Source: Panonychus citri
Taxonomy: Eukaryota > Arthropoda > Arachnida > Trombidiformes > Tetranychidae
DNA: 64,000 bases
Direction of reading: 5' to 3'
Assembly: GCF_014898815.1 (NCBI RefSeq)
Contig: NW_026515539.1
Location: forward strand, 1,178,001-1,242,000
Below are positions 1-9,700 of this stretch, in pieces; the first letter of the stretch is position 1, and each line of letters starts with the position of its first letter. Below the pieces are notes generated by a model, which saw only the letters and a list, made by a program, of their open reading frames with translations, was not told the DNA's origin and searched no databases. The position numbers and the translations under genes are program-made.

Positions 1-1149
1 GGACGGATAATAAGGACGAAGCTAAAAGAAGGTTTCAAAAAATTTGTGAAGCATATGAAGTCTTGACCAATGGTAATTATAATCATTTTTTTCTCACCAT
101 TTCAATTCTATTACTTATCCTCCTGTTTTCTTTTAATACTCTTCATCATCTCAGTGAACTTTTTCTCCTTTCTGTCTCTATCTTTTTGTCTTCTCATCAC
201 TTATCTTCTCTGTTTATGTTTCTTTTCTCTTATAAAATTTTTAGATAGATACAAGAAAGTTTATGATTCTTATTATGAGGATCGATCCGTTGAAGGCAAG
301 AAAAAATTCAGCACTATTAATCTAAACAGTCAATTCAATTTTCGTATTCCGGAGGAATTGTTCAGAGAAACTTTTGGAGGAAATAAAAGAAACGTTGAAA
401 GAGATGGTTTTCACAATGGATCAAATGAAAAATCTAATGAAAATTATGATAAATCTCACGATAGACTTAACGAAAACTATTCCAACGAGCCTGATAAACA
501 ATCCGATGAACCGTCTATTGATCAGTCCAATCAAAAGGCCAATGAAACCGTCGATGAAAATGTCAATTCGAAAGATCCGAATAACCTCTTAACTCGTGCG
601 ATTGGCATGGATTGTGAGATGGTTGGTGTTGGTGAGCAAGGAAAACAATCAGTTTTAGCTCGAGTCTCACTTGTTAATCAATTTGGTAACTGTATTTACG
701 ATAAATATGTTAAGCCACTTGAACCAGTTACCGATTACCGAACATCAGTCAGTGGTATTAGACCAGAGGACATTGCCAATGGAGAAGATTTCAAGACAGT
801 TCAAAAAGAAGTTTACGATATAGTTAGTCCTAAAAATCGAATTCTTGTTGGTCATGCTTTACGAAACGATCTTCGGGTTCTTATCTTAGACCATATTATT
901 CCTAAAAGCCGAATCAGAGATACAGCAATTTATTTTAAGAAAATGTTGAAAGGTAAAACACCTTCACTTAAACGATTAACAAGTCAACTTTTAGGTGCTA
1001 ATATTCAGTGTGGTGAACACGATTCTGTTCAAGATGCGAAAGCGGCAATGATGTTATACACAATGTACAAGAAGAAATGGGAAAACGGAATCAAAGGAAA
1101 ACATAAATTAACAAGAAAAAATGGAAAGTCGATAGAAAACGAAAATTAA
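1..1149 (+). CDS. J-domain protein fused to REXO4-type 3'-5' exonuclease (5' end outside window)
   Basis: Two coding exons are visible: 1-72 and 245-1149, with a 172-base GT..AG intron in phase 1. Bases 3-72 encode the end of a J domain (EAYEVLTN), and exon 2 continues it in frame (DRYKKVYDSYYEDRS). A stretch like the post-J region of DNAJB proteins follows (RIPEELFRETFGG), then a Glu/Asn/Ser-rich linker of about 75 residues. From about base 590 there is a complete DEDDh exonuclease domain closest to REXO4/Rex4: MDCEMVG (D, E), NDL (D), EHDSVQDA (H, D). Rex4 proteins trim RNA during rRNA processing in the nucleolus. Both parts lie in one open frame within one exon, so the fusion does not depend on a predicted splice. 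The HPD motif of the J domain would be left of the window. The stop is TAA at 1147-1149. The alternative is a chimera made by duplication rather than a functional fusion gene. Confidence 0.75.
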
Positions 1150-1264
1150 ACATCGATAAGTTATTGCTAATAATATTTTGCAATTTCTCTTTCTTTCATA
1201 CGACTGACAACTCTTCTTCACTCTTTGATTTCCTCTTGTAAACAACTCTATTGTTTTGCTCTCT

Positions 1265-2066
1265 CTTTTTCTTTCTCTTCCTTTGTTAATGTTTGTGAAT
1301 TTGGTCTCCAATTACCACGTTTAGGTCAATTGTTTCATCTTTTTCTTAATTAACTGTTTTCATTCTTGATTTCTGTGTAGTTAATAATTTAATTATCTAT
1401 TACCACCATGTCGGAGGTTTACTTCTCTTTAATTACCCAAGATGATGTGTCCAGTTCTGCCTGTCACACTCACATTGGAGCTAAAATGCTGATTTTCAAA
1501 TGGAACAATATGTTTATAAACGACGAAATGATGGTGTTTTCAATTAACCTTCGACATACTTGGGAGAAATTGCAATGCTTGAGCTTTTATTGATTGAAAA
1601 TCCAGCCGATGTTTGTGTTATCTCTTCGAGTACACAAGCTCAACGAGCTATTCTTAAATATACTCACTACACTGGAGCCACTCCAATTGCCGGTAGATTC
1701 ACTCTGGTACATTTACAATCAAATTCAAGCTGCTTTTCAGAACCAAGACTTCTTATTGTTACTGATCCACGATTAGACCATCAACCTCTAACTGAGGCTT
1801 CATGTCAATATCCCGTAATTGCTTTCTATGATTCTCCACTTAGATTTGTGACATTGGTATTCCATGTAATAAAGCTCCTCTTTCGATTGGTTTAATGTGG
1901 TGGATGCTCAAGATTCTTAGATTGCGAGGAAAACTTTCTCGAGAAATTCCTTGGGAAACAACTGTTAAAAGTGATTTGTTCTTCTACGAGATCCTGATCA
2001 AGAAGAAAGGAGGAAGCTGCCGTTGCAGAAGCCGCTAAACCAACTGCTCGAGCTGAAGTTGATGGT
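1265..2066 (+). pseudogene. decayed RPSA (40S ribosomal protein SA) copy 1
   Basis: Colinear with the intact RPSA gene at 28.8-29.8 kb from its 5' UTR to the codons for ARAEVDG near the end of its first coding exon. It retains the 5'-UTR intron (polypyrimidine tract and TGTGTAG acceptor at about 1372-1380), so it arose by DNA duplication, not from mRNA. The start codon context is kept (ATG at 1409). The frame is broken repeatedly by one- to few-base losses, for example a C lost at TCCGGA, an A lost from a run of five, and GAGAGTACAAG changed to GAGTACACAAG. Base substitutions are comparatively few. The copy ends abruptly at GTTGATGGTG and runs into exonuclease copy 2. Confidence 0.88.
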
Positions 2067-2099
2067 GAAACTTGTAATCGGTTAACTCGTGCGATTGGC

Positions 2100-2621
2100 A
2101 TGGATTGTGAGATGGTTGGTGTTGGTGAGCAAGGAAAACAATCAGTTTTAGCTCGAGTCTCACTTGTTAATCAATTTGGTAACTGTATTTACGATAAATA
2201 TGTTAAGCCACTTGAACCAGTTACCGATTATCGAACATCAGTCAGTGGTATTAGACCGGAGGACATTGCCAATGGAGAAGATTTCAAGACAGTTCAAAAA
2301 GAAGTTTACGATATAGTTAGTCCTAAAAATCGAATTCTTGTTGGTCATGCTTTACGAAACGATCTTCGGGTTCTTATCTTAGACCATATTATTCCTAAAA
2401 GCCGAATCAGAGATACAGCAATTTATTTTAAGAAAATGTTGAAAGGTAAAACACCTTCACTTAAACGATTAACAAGTCAACTTTTAGGTGCTAATATTCA
2501 GTGTGGTGAACACGATTCTGTTCAAGATGCGAAAGCAGCAATGATGTTATACACAATGTACAAGAAGAAATGGGAAAACGGAATCAAGGAAAACATAATT
2601 AACAAGAAAATGAAGTGTTAG
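2100..2621 (+). CDS. REXO4-domain exonuclease, tandem copy 2 (truncated)
   Basis: An open frame of 173 residues starting at the MDCEMVG motif, with all DEDDh catalytic residues present. It is almost identical to the domain at 600-1078; I see about three substitutions (for example at 2230, 2258 and 2537) and no indel inside the domain. The J-domain and linker part is absent: upstream sequence is the tail of RPSA copy 1, whose final codons (ARAEVDG) run in frame through ETCNRLTRAIG into the exonuclease after a TGA at 1995-1997. A one-base loss after the domain (CAAAGG to CAAGG near 2587) gives a different C-terminal tail. It may be an inactive duplicate; only the intact domain argues for function. 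Confidence 0.6.
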   Translation: MDCEMVGVGEQGKQSVLARVSLVNQFGNCIYDKYVKPLEPVTDYRTSVSGIRPEDIANGEDFKTVQKEVYDIVSPKNRILVGHALRNDLRVLILDHIIPKSRIRDTAIYFKKMLKGKTPSLKRLTSQLLGANIQCGEHDSVQDAKAAMMLYTMYKKKWENGIKENIINKKMKC

Positions 2622-2739
2622 AAAACGAAAATTAAACATTGAAAGTTATTACTTCAATAATATTTTACAATTTCCTTTCTTTCATACGACTGTTGCTTTC
2701 TTCTTCCTCTTTGATTTCCTCTTGTAAACAACTCTTGTT

Positions 2740-3514
2740 TTCTCTTTCTTTCTCTTCCTTTGAAATGTTTGTAATTTGGCTCCAATTACCACGTTTGGAA
2801 TCGAATTGTTTCATCTTTTTCTTAATTAACTGTTTTCATTCTTGATTTCTATTGAATTTAATAATTTAATTATCTATTACCATGTTTTGGTTTAGCTTCT
2901 CTTTCATTTTGGATGATGTGTCCAAGTTTCTTTTCTGTCACACTCACATTGAGACTAAAATATGGTTTCAAATGGAACAATATGTTTATAAACGAACGAA
3001 ATGATGGTGTTTCTTAATTAACCTTGACATACTTGGGAGAATTGCTAATTTGCTCGAGCTATTATTTACCATTGATCAGCCAATGTTTGTTTTATCTGGG
3101 GTACAAGCTCAACATTATTCTTAAGTATACTCACTACATGGACACTCCAATTGCCAGTGATTCACTCCTGGTACATTTACCAATCAAATTAAGCTGCTGA
3201 GACTGACTTCTTGTTGTTACTGATCACATTAGTATAACTCTAACTGAGGCTTCATGTCAATATCCCGTAATTGCTTTCTGTAACTGATTCTCATGGAATT
3301 TGTAGACATTGTTATTCCATGTAATAACAGCTCCTCTTGATTGGTTTAATGTGGTGGATGCTCGTAAAGAGAAGTTCTTAGATTGGGAAAACTTTCTCGA
3401 GAAATTCCTTGAAACAACTGTTAAAATGAATTTGTTCTTCTACAGGATCCTGATCGAAGAAAGGATGAGCTGCCGTTGCAGTCCGCTGAAACTGCTCAGG
3501 CTGAGTTGATGGTG
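2740..3514 (+). pseudogene. decayed RPSA copy 2 (more eroded)
   Basis: Same extent and orientation as copy 1, including the 5'-UTR region and the same end point (GTTGATGGTG), but with more and larger losses. The RPSA start codon region has become CCATGTTTTGG, and many codons of the body are missing in small blocks (for example around 3050-3130 and 3180-3250). Recognisable stretches remain, such as GATGATGTGTCCAAGTTTC (2912-2930) and the ATTGGTTTAATGTGGTGGATGCT region near 3340. No frame of useful length survives. It leads directly into exonuclease copy 3. Confidence 0.85.
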
Positions 3515-3543
3515 AAACTTGTAATAGTTAACTCGTGGTTGGC

Positions 3544-4062
3544 ATGGATTGTGAGATGGTTGGTGTTGGTGAGCAAGGAAAACAATCAGTTTTAGCTCGA
3601 GTCTCACTTGTTAATCAATTTGGTAACTGTATTTACGATAAATATGTTAAGCCACTTGAACCAGTTACCGATTACCGAACATCAGTCAGTGGTATTAGAC
3701 CAGAGGACATTGCCAATGGAGAAGATTTCAAGACAGTTCAAAAAGAAGTTTACGATATAGTTAGTCCTAAAAATCGAATTCTTGTTGGTCATGCTTTACG
3801 AAACGATCTTCGGGTTCTTATCTTAGACCATATTATTCCTAAAAGCCGAATCAGAGATACAGCAATTTATTTTAAGAAAATGTTGAAAGGTAAAACACCT
3901 TCACTTAAACGATTAACAAGTCAACTTTTAGGTGCTAATATTCAGTGTGGTGAACACGATTCTGTTCAAGATGCGAAAGCAGCAATGATGTTATACACAA
4001 TGTACAAGAAGAAATGGAGTCAAAGAAAACGAAAATTAAACAATCAGTTATTAAATAAATGA
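3544..4062 (+). CDS. REXO4-domain exonuclease, tandem copy 3 (truncated)
   Basis: An open frame with the complete DEDDh exonuclease domain (MDCEMVG, NDL, EHDSVQDA). Within the domain it differs from the fusion gene at 600-1078 by only one base that I can find (GCGGCA versus GCAGCA). The tail differs because of a deletion after KKKW, and the frame ends at TGA 4060-4062. AATAAA occurs at 4073-4078, just downstream. Upstream of the ATG the duplicated word TTAACTCGTG is followed by a short deletion. As with copy 2 there is no J domain and no obvious promoter other than the RPSA-derived sequence. It may be a pseudogene whose domain has not yet decayed. Confidence 0.55.
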   Translation: MDCEMVGVGEQGKQSVLARVSLVNQFGNCIYDKYVKPLEPVTDYRTSVSGIRPEDIANGEDFKTVQKEVYDIVSPKNRILVGHALRNDLRVLILDHIIPKSRIRDTAIYFKKMLKGKTPSLKRLTSQLLGANIQCGEHDSVQDAKAAMMLYTMYKKKWSQRKRKLNNQLLNK

Positions 4063-4082
4063 CGATTGTGTCAATAAACAAT

Positions 4083-4625
4083 AACAATTGATTGTGTCAG
4101 TTCAGGCTGTTTACTCTTTTTTCATTTAACCTGGAAGTGAATACAATTCTCTAGTCTTCATTTTAATTTTCCAGTGAATTGTTGGTAATGATTTGGCATT
4201 TTTTCACTATCCATGTCAATAGATGACCATTTCTTTTGAGAATATATCATCTGAATAGATTGGTTTCTTTTTTGGATCACAATTAGCAATCGATAGTAAA
4301 TTCGTATGTTCATCAACATCGTTGATTTGAGTGAAAAAATGGACACTTAAATCATTAAAAGCTTCGTAAATATCTCGAGGTGGATCCAATTTAAATTCAT
4401 CGATTAATTTACTTTCAGTGATGCCAATTAAATAAGAGTATTCGGCTTGTTGGTCGTTAGAGATGAAAGAGTTGACCAGAGAATTGAAACTTGTTCCTAA
4501 TAAGACAATTTGATTCAAATTGTTTGGTAACCAATTAGCCCAAAGTAAATTGTTGCACATTGGAAGTGGACAATGGGGCATAAAGAAAAGGGTTCTTGTG
4601 GTAACTGATTTAGAGATGATTGTAA
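4083..4625 (-). pseudogene. scrambled fragment of the SRR1 gene
   Basis: Matches pieces of the intact SRR1 gene at 25.36-26.36 kb on the same strand, but in altered order. Along the plus strand, pieces corresponding to 25.99-26.18 kb (middle of the gene) come first. The C-terminal part (25.37-25.75 kb) follows, nearly intact at 4220-4605, then a short piece resembling about 26.19 kb. The longest open piece encodes MPHCPLPMCNNLLWANW and the following C-terminal half. One residue difference is Y to C in the conserved MYNNLLWANW. It has no start and no complete SRR1 domain. Confidence 0.85.
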
Positions 4626-4642
4626 TGTATGAATGGTCCCTA

Positions 4643-4651
4643 TTTTCGCGC
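4643..4651 (+). promoter_or_regulatory. E2F-like site upstream of INCENP
   Basis: TTTTCGCGC lies about 95 bases upstream of the INCENP start codon. It fits the E2F consensus TTTSSCGC. E2F control is expected for a mitotic gene, and the site stands out in AT-rich sequence. Single short sites can arise by chance. Confidence 0.45.
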
Positions 4652-4745
4652 TTTTTCGATAACCGCTTAGTTTCTTTGTTTTGTTTAAGGTAACCTGTAA
4701 GTCTTTATTCAAACAAGTGGTTTTTAATTAAGTGGACATTTTATA

Positions 4746-5975
4746 ATGAAAACTTGGGCTTCTTTACTCGGCTGTGATTTCGTCGATTCAGCTTTGAATT
4801 CAATTGATGAATTTTGGAAACAACATGTTGCTACGCTTAAAAATTCAATTGAAAGTGAATGGATTTTGAAAAAACGTAAACAAAGTTTCTCACCACCTCA
4901 AAAATCAAAGGTGATCAAATCTACCCCAAAATTAACCGCTTCTGCCGCTAAGAGAAGATTAGAGGAAGAAGAGAAGAGAAAAGCTAATTTAGCCCAAATG
5001 AAAGAGAAAGAGGAGAAAGTTATTCAAAACAAGCAAGAAAATCTCAAGATTAAAGCCCAGATGACCAAATTGAGAAACGAAGAGAAAAGAAAAAGGATTG
5101 AACAAATTAAGAAAAAGGAGGAAGAAGAGTTGAGAGAAAAACGTGCAAAGGAACAATCTAAACTGGAAGAGATTGAAAAGCGGATTAAAGAAAAAGAAGA
5201 GACTCGGAAACGTGACCTTCAAAAAACTCATGAAGCAGCTAAAAAGAAGCAACAAGTGTTCGATCTAAGAAAACAACAAGAAGAAGAAGAGCGAAAGGCT
5301 CGTCTTGTAAAGCAAGAGGAGCAAATTAAACAGAAAAAGGAAGAAAGTGAACGTATTCGAATACAGCAAGATAAAATTCTCAAGATGATCGCTCAACATA
5401 ATAATAACCTTCAAAAAGGCCATTTAGTAAAACAACCTGTGCCACTAACACCTTGTGGAAACCAATGTGTAACACAATTGCCCTTAAATGGAACGTTTTC
5501 TTTAAAAAAAGAAGCCGTGGAAAAACGGAAACCAATGGAACTTGAAAGGTAAATATAATTGTATTTGACAAATCAACAAGTGTATAACAATCTTTTATCT
5601 TTATCTTACAGTTACCAAATTTCACCTCCTAAACCGAAGCCTAAATCAATTCCAGTTAATTATGATATAAGTGATATAAAGTCTGATGATGATACTGATG
5701 ACGAGGAACGACCAAGAAAATTGATACCCTCTTGGGCTAAAGGTGATGCGTTAATAGTGGCCTTAGATGCACAATTTGCAAAACCACGTCGAGCTCGGGA
5801 AAGACAAATACACGAGATTTTCCCCTGTTATGATTACACAATTGACTTGGTCGAGATATTCAAAACTAATCGTGTAGTTCATCCCAAATACGACAAGCGA
5901 ACCAGTTCAGTTGTATGGAGCTCACCACCTTGTAACTCAACAATCAACCGCAGCATATTAACAGGCTGTTTGTAA
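4746..5975 (+). CDS. INCENP: inner centromere protein, chromosomal passenger complex scaffold
   Basis: Exons 4746-5548 and 5612-5975, joined across a 63-base intron in phase 2, giving 388 residues. The N-terminus (MKTWASLLGCDFVDSALNSI) would hold the survivin/borealin-binding part. Residues about 60-230 form a long Glu/Lys/Arg-rich helix typical of the INCENP single alpha-helix. Exon 2 has a clear IN-box: YDISDIKSDDDTDDEERPRK, then IPSWAKG, and later KRTSSVVWSSPP with the TSS motif that Aurora B phosphorylates. INCENP brings Aurora B to centromeres and the midzone and activates it. At 388 residues it is much shorter than the human (about 900) and fly (about 750) proteins; the central region is reduced. 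It sits intact between two blocks of gene fragments. Confidence 0.93.
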
Positions 5976-6097
5976 TCCATGTGTCCATCATGAAAATTTA
6001 TTAAATAATACAATCAAAACTAAAGATAACGAATCAAAATACTAAATTTTTCAACAATAAATCACTTGATTCAAAATTATCGGTTTATCTGGAATTT

Positions 6098-6468
6098 TAT
6101 TTATATAAGCAACACCGATAGTAGGAACATCAGAACCAATAACTTTTATCGAAATCAAACCCGAAGTATTATCATTGACGGAGTACAAAGTATCTTCAAC
6201 AGTGAACCCAAATTACCCGGTGAACCTTTAATGTCAAGAGTCCAATTAGCGTTACGTGAGTTTTTCTCTTGCCTGTAAATCTCAATTCGATAATGAATTC
6301 GAATTAAAAGAAATTCTTTTAATATCATTTCCAACTTATCAATACTCAGGGCAAGTGATGGGATATTATCAATATACTTGATAACTGTTTGAGTTTTCAA
6401 GATTTCATTCAGCAACAAAAAGAGCATCAGAAAGTGAAGAAAATGTTTCCGATCGAAACCCAACCAAA
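6098..6468 (-). pseudogene. fragment of MSH2 exon 2, reversed
   Basis: On the minus strand this matches MSH2 exon 2 at about 62,890-63,255. The translated core includes EILKTQTVIKYIDNIPSLAL and KNSRNANWTLDIK. Small indels break the frame (an extra base in LLIRHYRIE; a loss after GNLGSL) and the 5' part is eroded. Only exon 2 sequence is present. It lies between the INCENP 3' end (AATAAA at 6056-6061) and the CrebA 5' region. Confidence 0.88.
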
Positions 6469-6750
6469 CCTAAACATGTTCGCAACCACTAGATGGAAGC
6501 ACAGGCCAAGAATGCGAAATTCGTTCAGGTAAAATCACGTTGAGAGTAACTCGTTTCTCAAACGTTTGCGCAACTTGATTTGATTTAACAGGTAACAAGT
6601 ATTTGTAAGTGTGTCTCTCATTGAACAAGTTAAAAAGTTGATTTAGTTTTTTTGCTCTTTTCTCTCTCTTTCTGTCCCTCTTACTTTTTTCTCTCGGTAT
6701 AAGTGATCAAATATATACACCAAAATAAAAGCAAAGCCCATCGATTTAAA

Positions 6751-9700
6751 ATGGATGCCGATTTAGGATCAATAAATGACATCTTCATGTACGATTCTAG
6801 TATGGACACAGAGATTCTCAGTCAATCTCAATATGTAAGTAGAACTTTTTTGTTTCTTCTATTCTTTTGCAAAGAAAATATATTTATTTGTAGAAAAGAA
6901 AAAGCAAATTAATCTTGTAACTAATTGCAATCAACTATTTTTCTCCTTTTAAACTCTATCCTTCCTTTTAATTTTCGGCGTTTTCTTTTCTTCCTCTGTC
7001 TTTGTTTTCTATTACAATTTGATTGATTTCATTTTCACTTGTAACATAACAATCGTAATTTCCGTTAATTACATTGAAACAATTTGAAAATGAACCATCG
7101 TAATGATTCAATTTAAAACATTTTCGATCATTTTAAATTATCTCTTCTCAATATTCTCATTTTCTCAACCATCAAAAGGAATGGAATGATTCAGATAATC
7201 GTGGTTACAATGTGATCATTTTAAACGATCGACTCATGTCAGAAACCGTGCAATCGGAACACTCATACTTTAATAGTGGCTCAACATTGACTGATGATTA
7301 TCCATCAAATGATATAACCATTGAATCCCATGGATCATCTTTCAAAGGTAAGTGTAGCAGATCCAATAAAACATTGAGAGTTTTACACCAGCAAATATCA
7401 AAAGCTGAAAGCAAAAAAGTATTTGCTAGAGGGGTGATGAGGGGTAAGGGGAGATCGGGAAAAGGATGAGAACTCGTTTTTGTTATTTAGTCCTGATTTA
7501 GAAAGAAGAAGAAGAGAAAAAAAAGAAAGAGACAGAATATGAGATAGAAAGGGAAGAAAGAAAGGTCGAAAGAGATACCGAAAGAAAAAGACCTGTTTGA
7601 GTCAATAACATTTGGTAAGAAGGTCAGCAACCTTCGCCGTGAGTTCTCATCATCAGCAATTTTCAAGTTACCTTCTCTTCAGCTAAGCAGAACTTACCTG
7701 AGAAGCCTACCTGTCTCAGACGTGATTATTAACTTCAGGCTCTCAATAGGAACAGAAAGAAAGAGAAAAAAAAAGAAAGAGAGAAAAGTAAATTCTCTTG
7801 CTTTTGAAAAATTCAAGCAACAATTTCCAACTTATTGAGATGTTCCCGATGACGGCGATGCCCAAGACTCACACACACACACACTCAGTGTGTGTGTGTG
7901 TGTGCTGAATACCTGAATTAACTTTCACCCTGAACTTTAATTGAATAGAATTTGAAATAATTTAAAATAATATTATTTTTTCTTGTTCCTTATTTTCTGA
8001 TATATTATCTTATGTATGATTTATTGAATATGGCACAGATTTGGACATTGAATCTGAATGTTCACCGTCCATTCAATGTTACCTTTTCACTGGATTACCA
8101 CCCACTCCCCCAGGATCAAATTCTGGGTCAGATTGTGAAATGTCAACACCAAGTAATAGTAACAGTGGTAATAGTTTATTTCAGTCTAGCACTTTGACAC
8201 CTTCAATTCAATCAACAACAACACCAACACTTTCAAGAGATAATAGTTTGTCTTCATTATTTGGGATAAATAATCACAATGAAAATAACAACAATATTGA
8301 TAATTTAACAAGTGATCATTTAAAATCAACACCTTCACTGTTAGCAGCAGCAATAACAACAACTAACTCAACCACAAATAACTCATCAACGACACGATCA
8401 TCAACATTAACCACCACTGGTCGGACTACTGGACGTAAATCACGTAACAATAATAGCATCTTATCAACTCATTCACCATTATCGGCAACAACAACCACCG
8501 GATCATCATCATCATCAGTGACCTCAACAACAAATAATAATTCAAATAACAATAATAGTAATAATAATAATAGTAATTCAAATAATAATAATAACAATAA
8601 TTCAACCAATTCACCAACCTCAACACCTTCACCAACCTCTTCATCTTCCTCATCAATTTCACCAGCATCAACGATCTCATCATCATCATCATCTACTTTC
8701 TCATCTTTACCCTCATCTTCATCCAATTCATCTTCATCTTTCTCATCATCTTCTTCAACCTCTTCAACATCATCTTCCGCTGCACCTTCACCTCTTGGTT
8801 CATCATCATCTCCATCTTCTTCACCCTTGTCCTCATCTTCAACGACAACACCAATTTCTTCAATCACCCCAGTAACATCATCAACCACCCCCTCAGCTTC
8901 ACCACCTCCACCACCAACAACAACAACAACCTCAAATTCAACCTCCAAACGGGATAATTCAGGTTCGTCCAAAAATGTCCGTAACTTGAGCACAGCGGCA
9001 GCGGTTTCGACATTAATATCAGTTCAGCCCAAAAATGCGGCCAGTGGAACTGCCGTTATATTAACCGAAGAAGAGAAGAGAACCTTAATTGCTGAAGGTA
9101 AGAAATTCTAATAATAATCAACTAAATTTGTGTGTCAGTTAATCGCCTACACTATTAACTCACCAATGATGATTAATATAATAATCAACTTGAAACACAA
9201 TCAAAGAAAAAGTAAAAATCTCAAGCCCTGATCCTAAAAAAATTCAGACAAAGATAAATTTATATATATAATTACAATTAAGTCGATAATGATTATCATG
9301 ATCATTACCAAATATCAATCGTAATAATCATAATAATCTGAATTGATTAAGGATTGCCCTTCTTTCTTGTTGTGCCTTAATTGTGATGATTTATCTTTAC
9401 AGTAGTAGTTAAAGGCAACATTCATACATACAATCAAAATCATTTGCATCGGTGAAGATGAAATTTAACAAAATCATGTAACTTCATTTTCTGCATCATC
9501 AATTACCTAAATCAGTCCAGCGATTGATTTGAATAATCAATATAATTTATATCAACTCAATGAAATAATTATTGTGTGATGATGATCACTCATTCATCCC
9601 TTTTCTGATTATTCATTAGCATCGTTAGTTAATTGTTATTAATAGTTGATCAAATCATTTTCACAACCATTAAGCTAAATCTTAATTCATCAAAAAAAAA

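Larger units (their letters stand above)
588..4030 (+). repeat. tandem array: exonuclease domain + RPSA unit, about 1.45-1.5 kb
   Basis: The unit is [REXO4 domain, its 3' flank, RPSA 5' UTR with intron, RPSA coding part up to GTTGATGGTG, short spacer AAACTTGTAAT]. Units begin at about 588, 2082 and 3530; the third lacks the RPSA half. The left boundary of homology falls right at the start of the exonuclease domain in every copy, replacing the J-domain linker of unit 1. Confidence 0.85.

Noticed and set aside
1560..1895. Open frames in the RPSA copy at 1.4-1.9 kb as an independent gene
   Set aside because: They are pieces of the RPSA frame separated by indels; the intact gene is at 28.8 kb.
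4989..5255. Leu/Phe-rich minus-strand frame suggesting a membrane protein
   Set aside because: Antisense of the Lys/Glu-rich INCENP helix; purine-rich coding DNA always yields this.
7860..7910. microRNA precursor from the CA/TG palindrome
   Set aside because: Pairing is simple repeat with almost no loop and no flanking stem; better explained as an inverted microsatellite.
8469..8993. Long minus-strand open frame rich in Asp, Glu and Val
   Set aside because: It is the reverse complement of the Ser/Thr/Asn-rich CrebA exon 3; simple codons such as TCA/ATC give acidic shadow frames.
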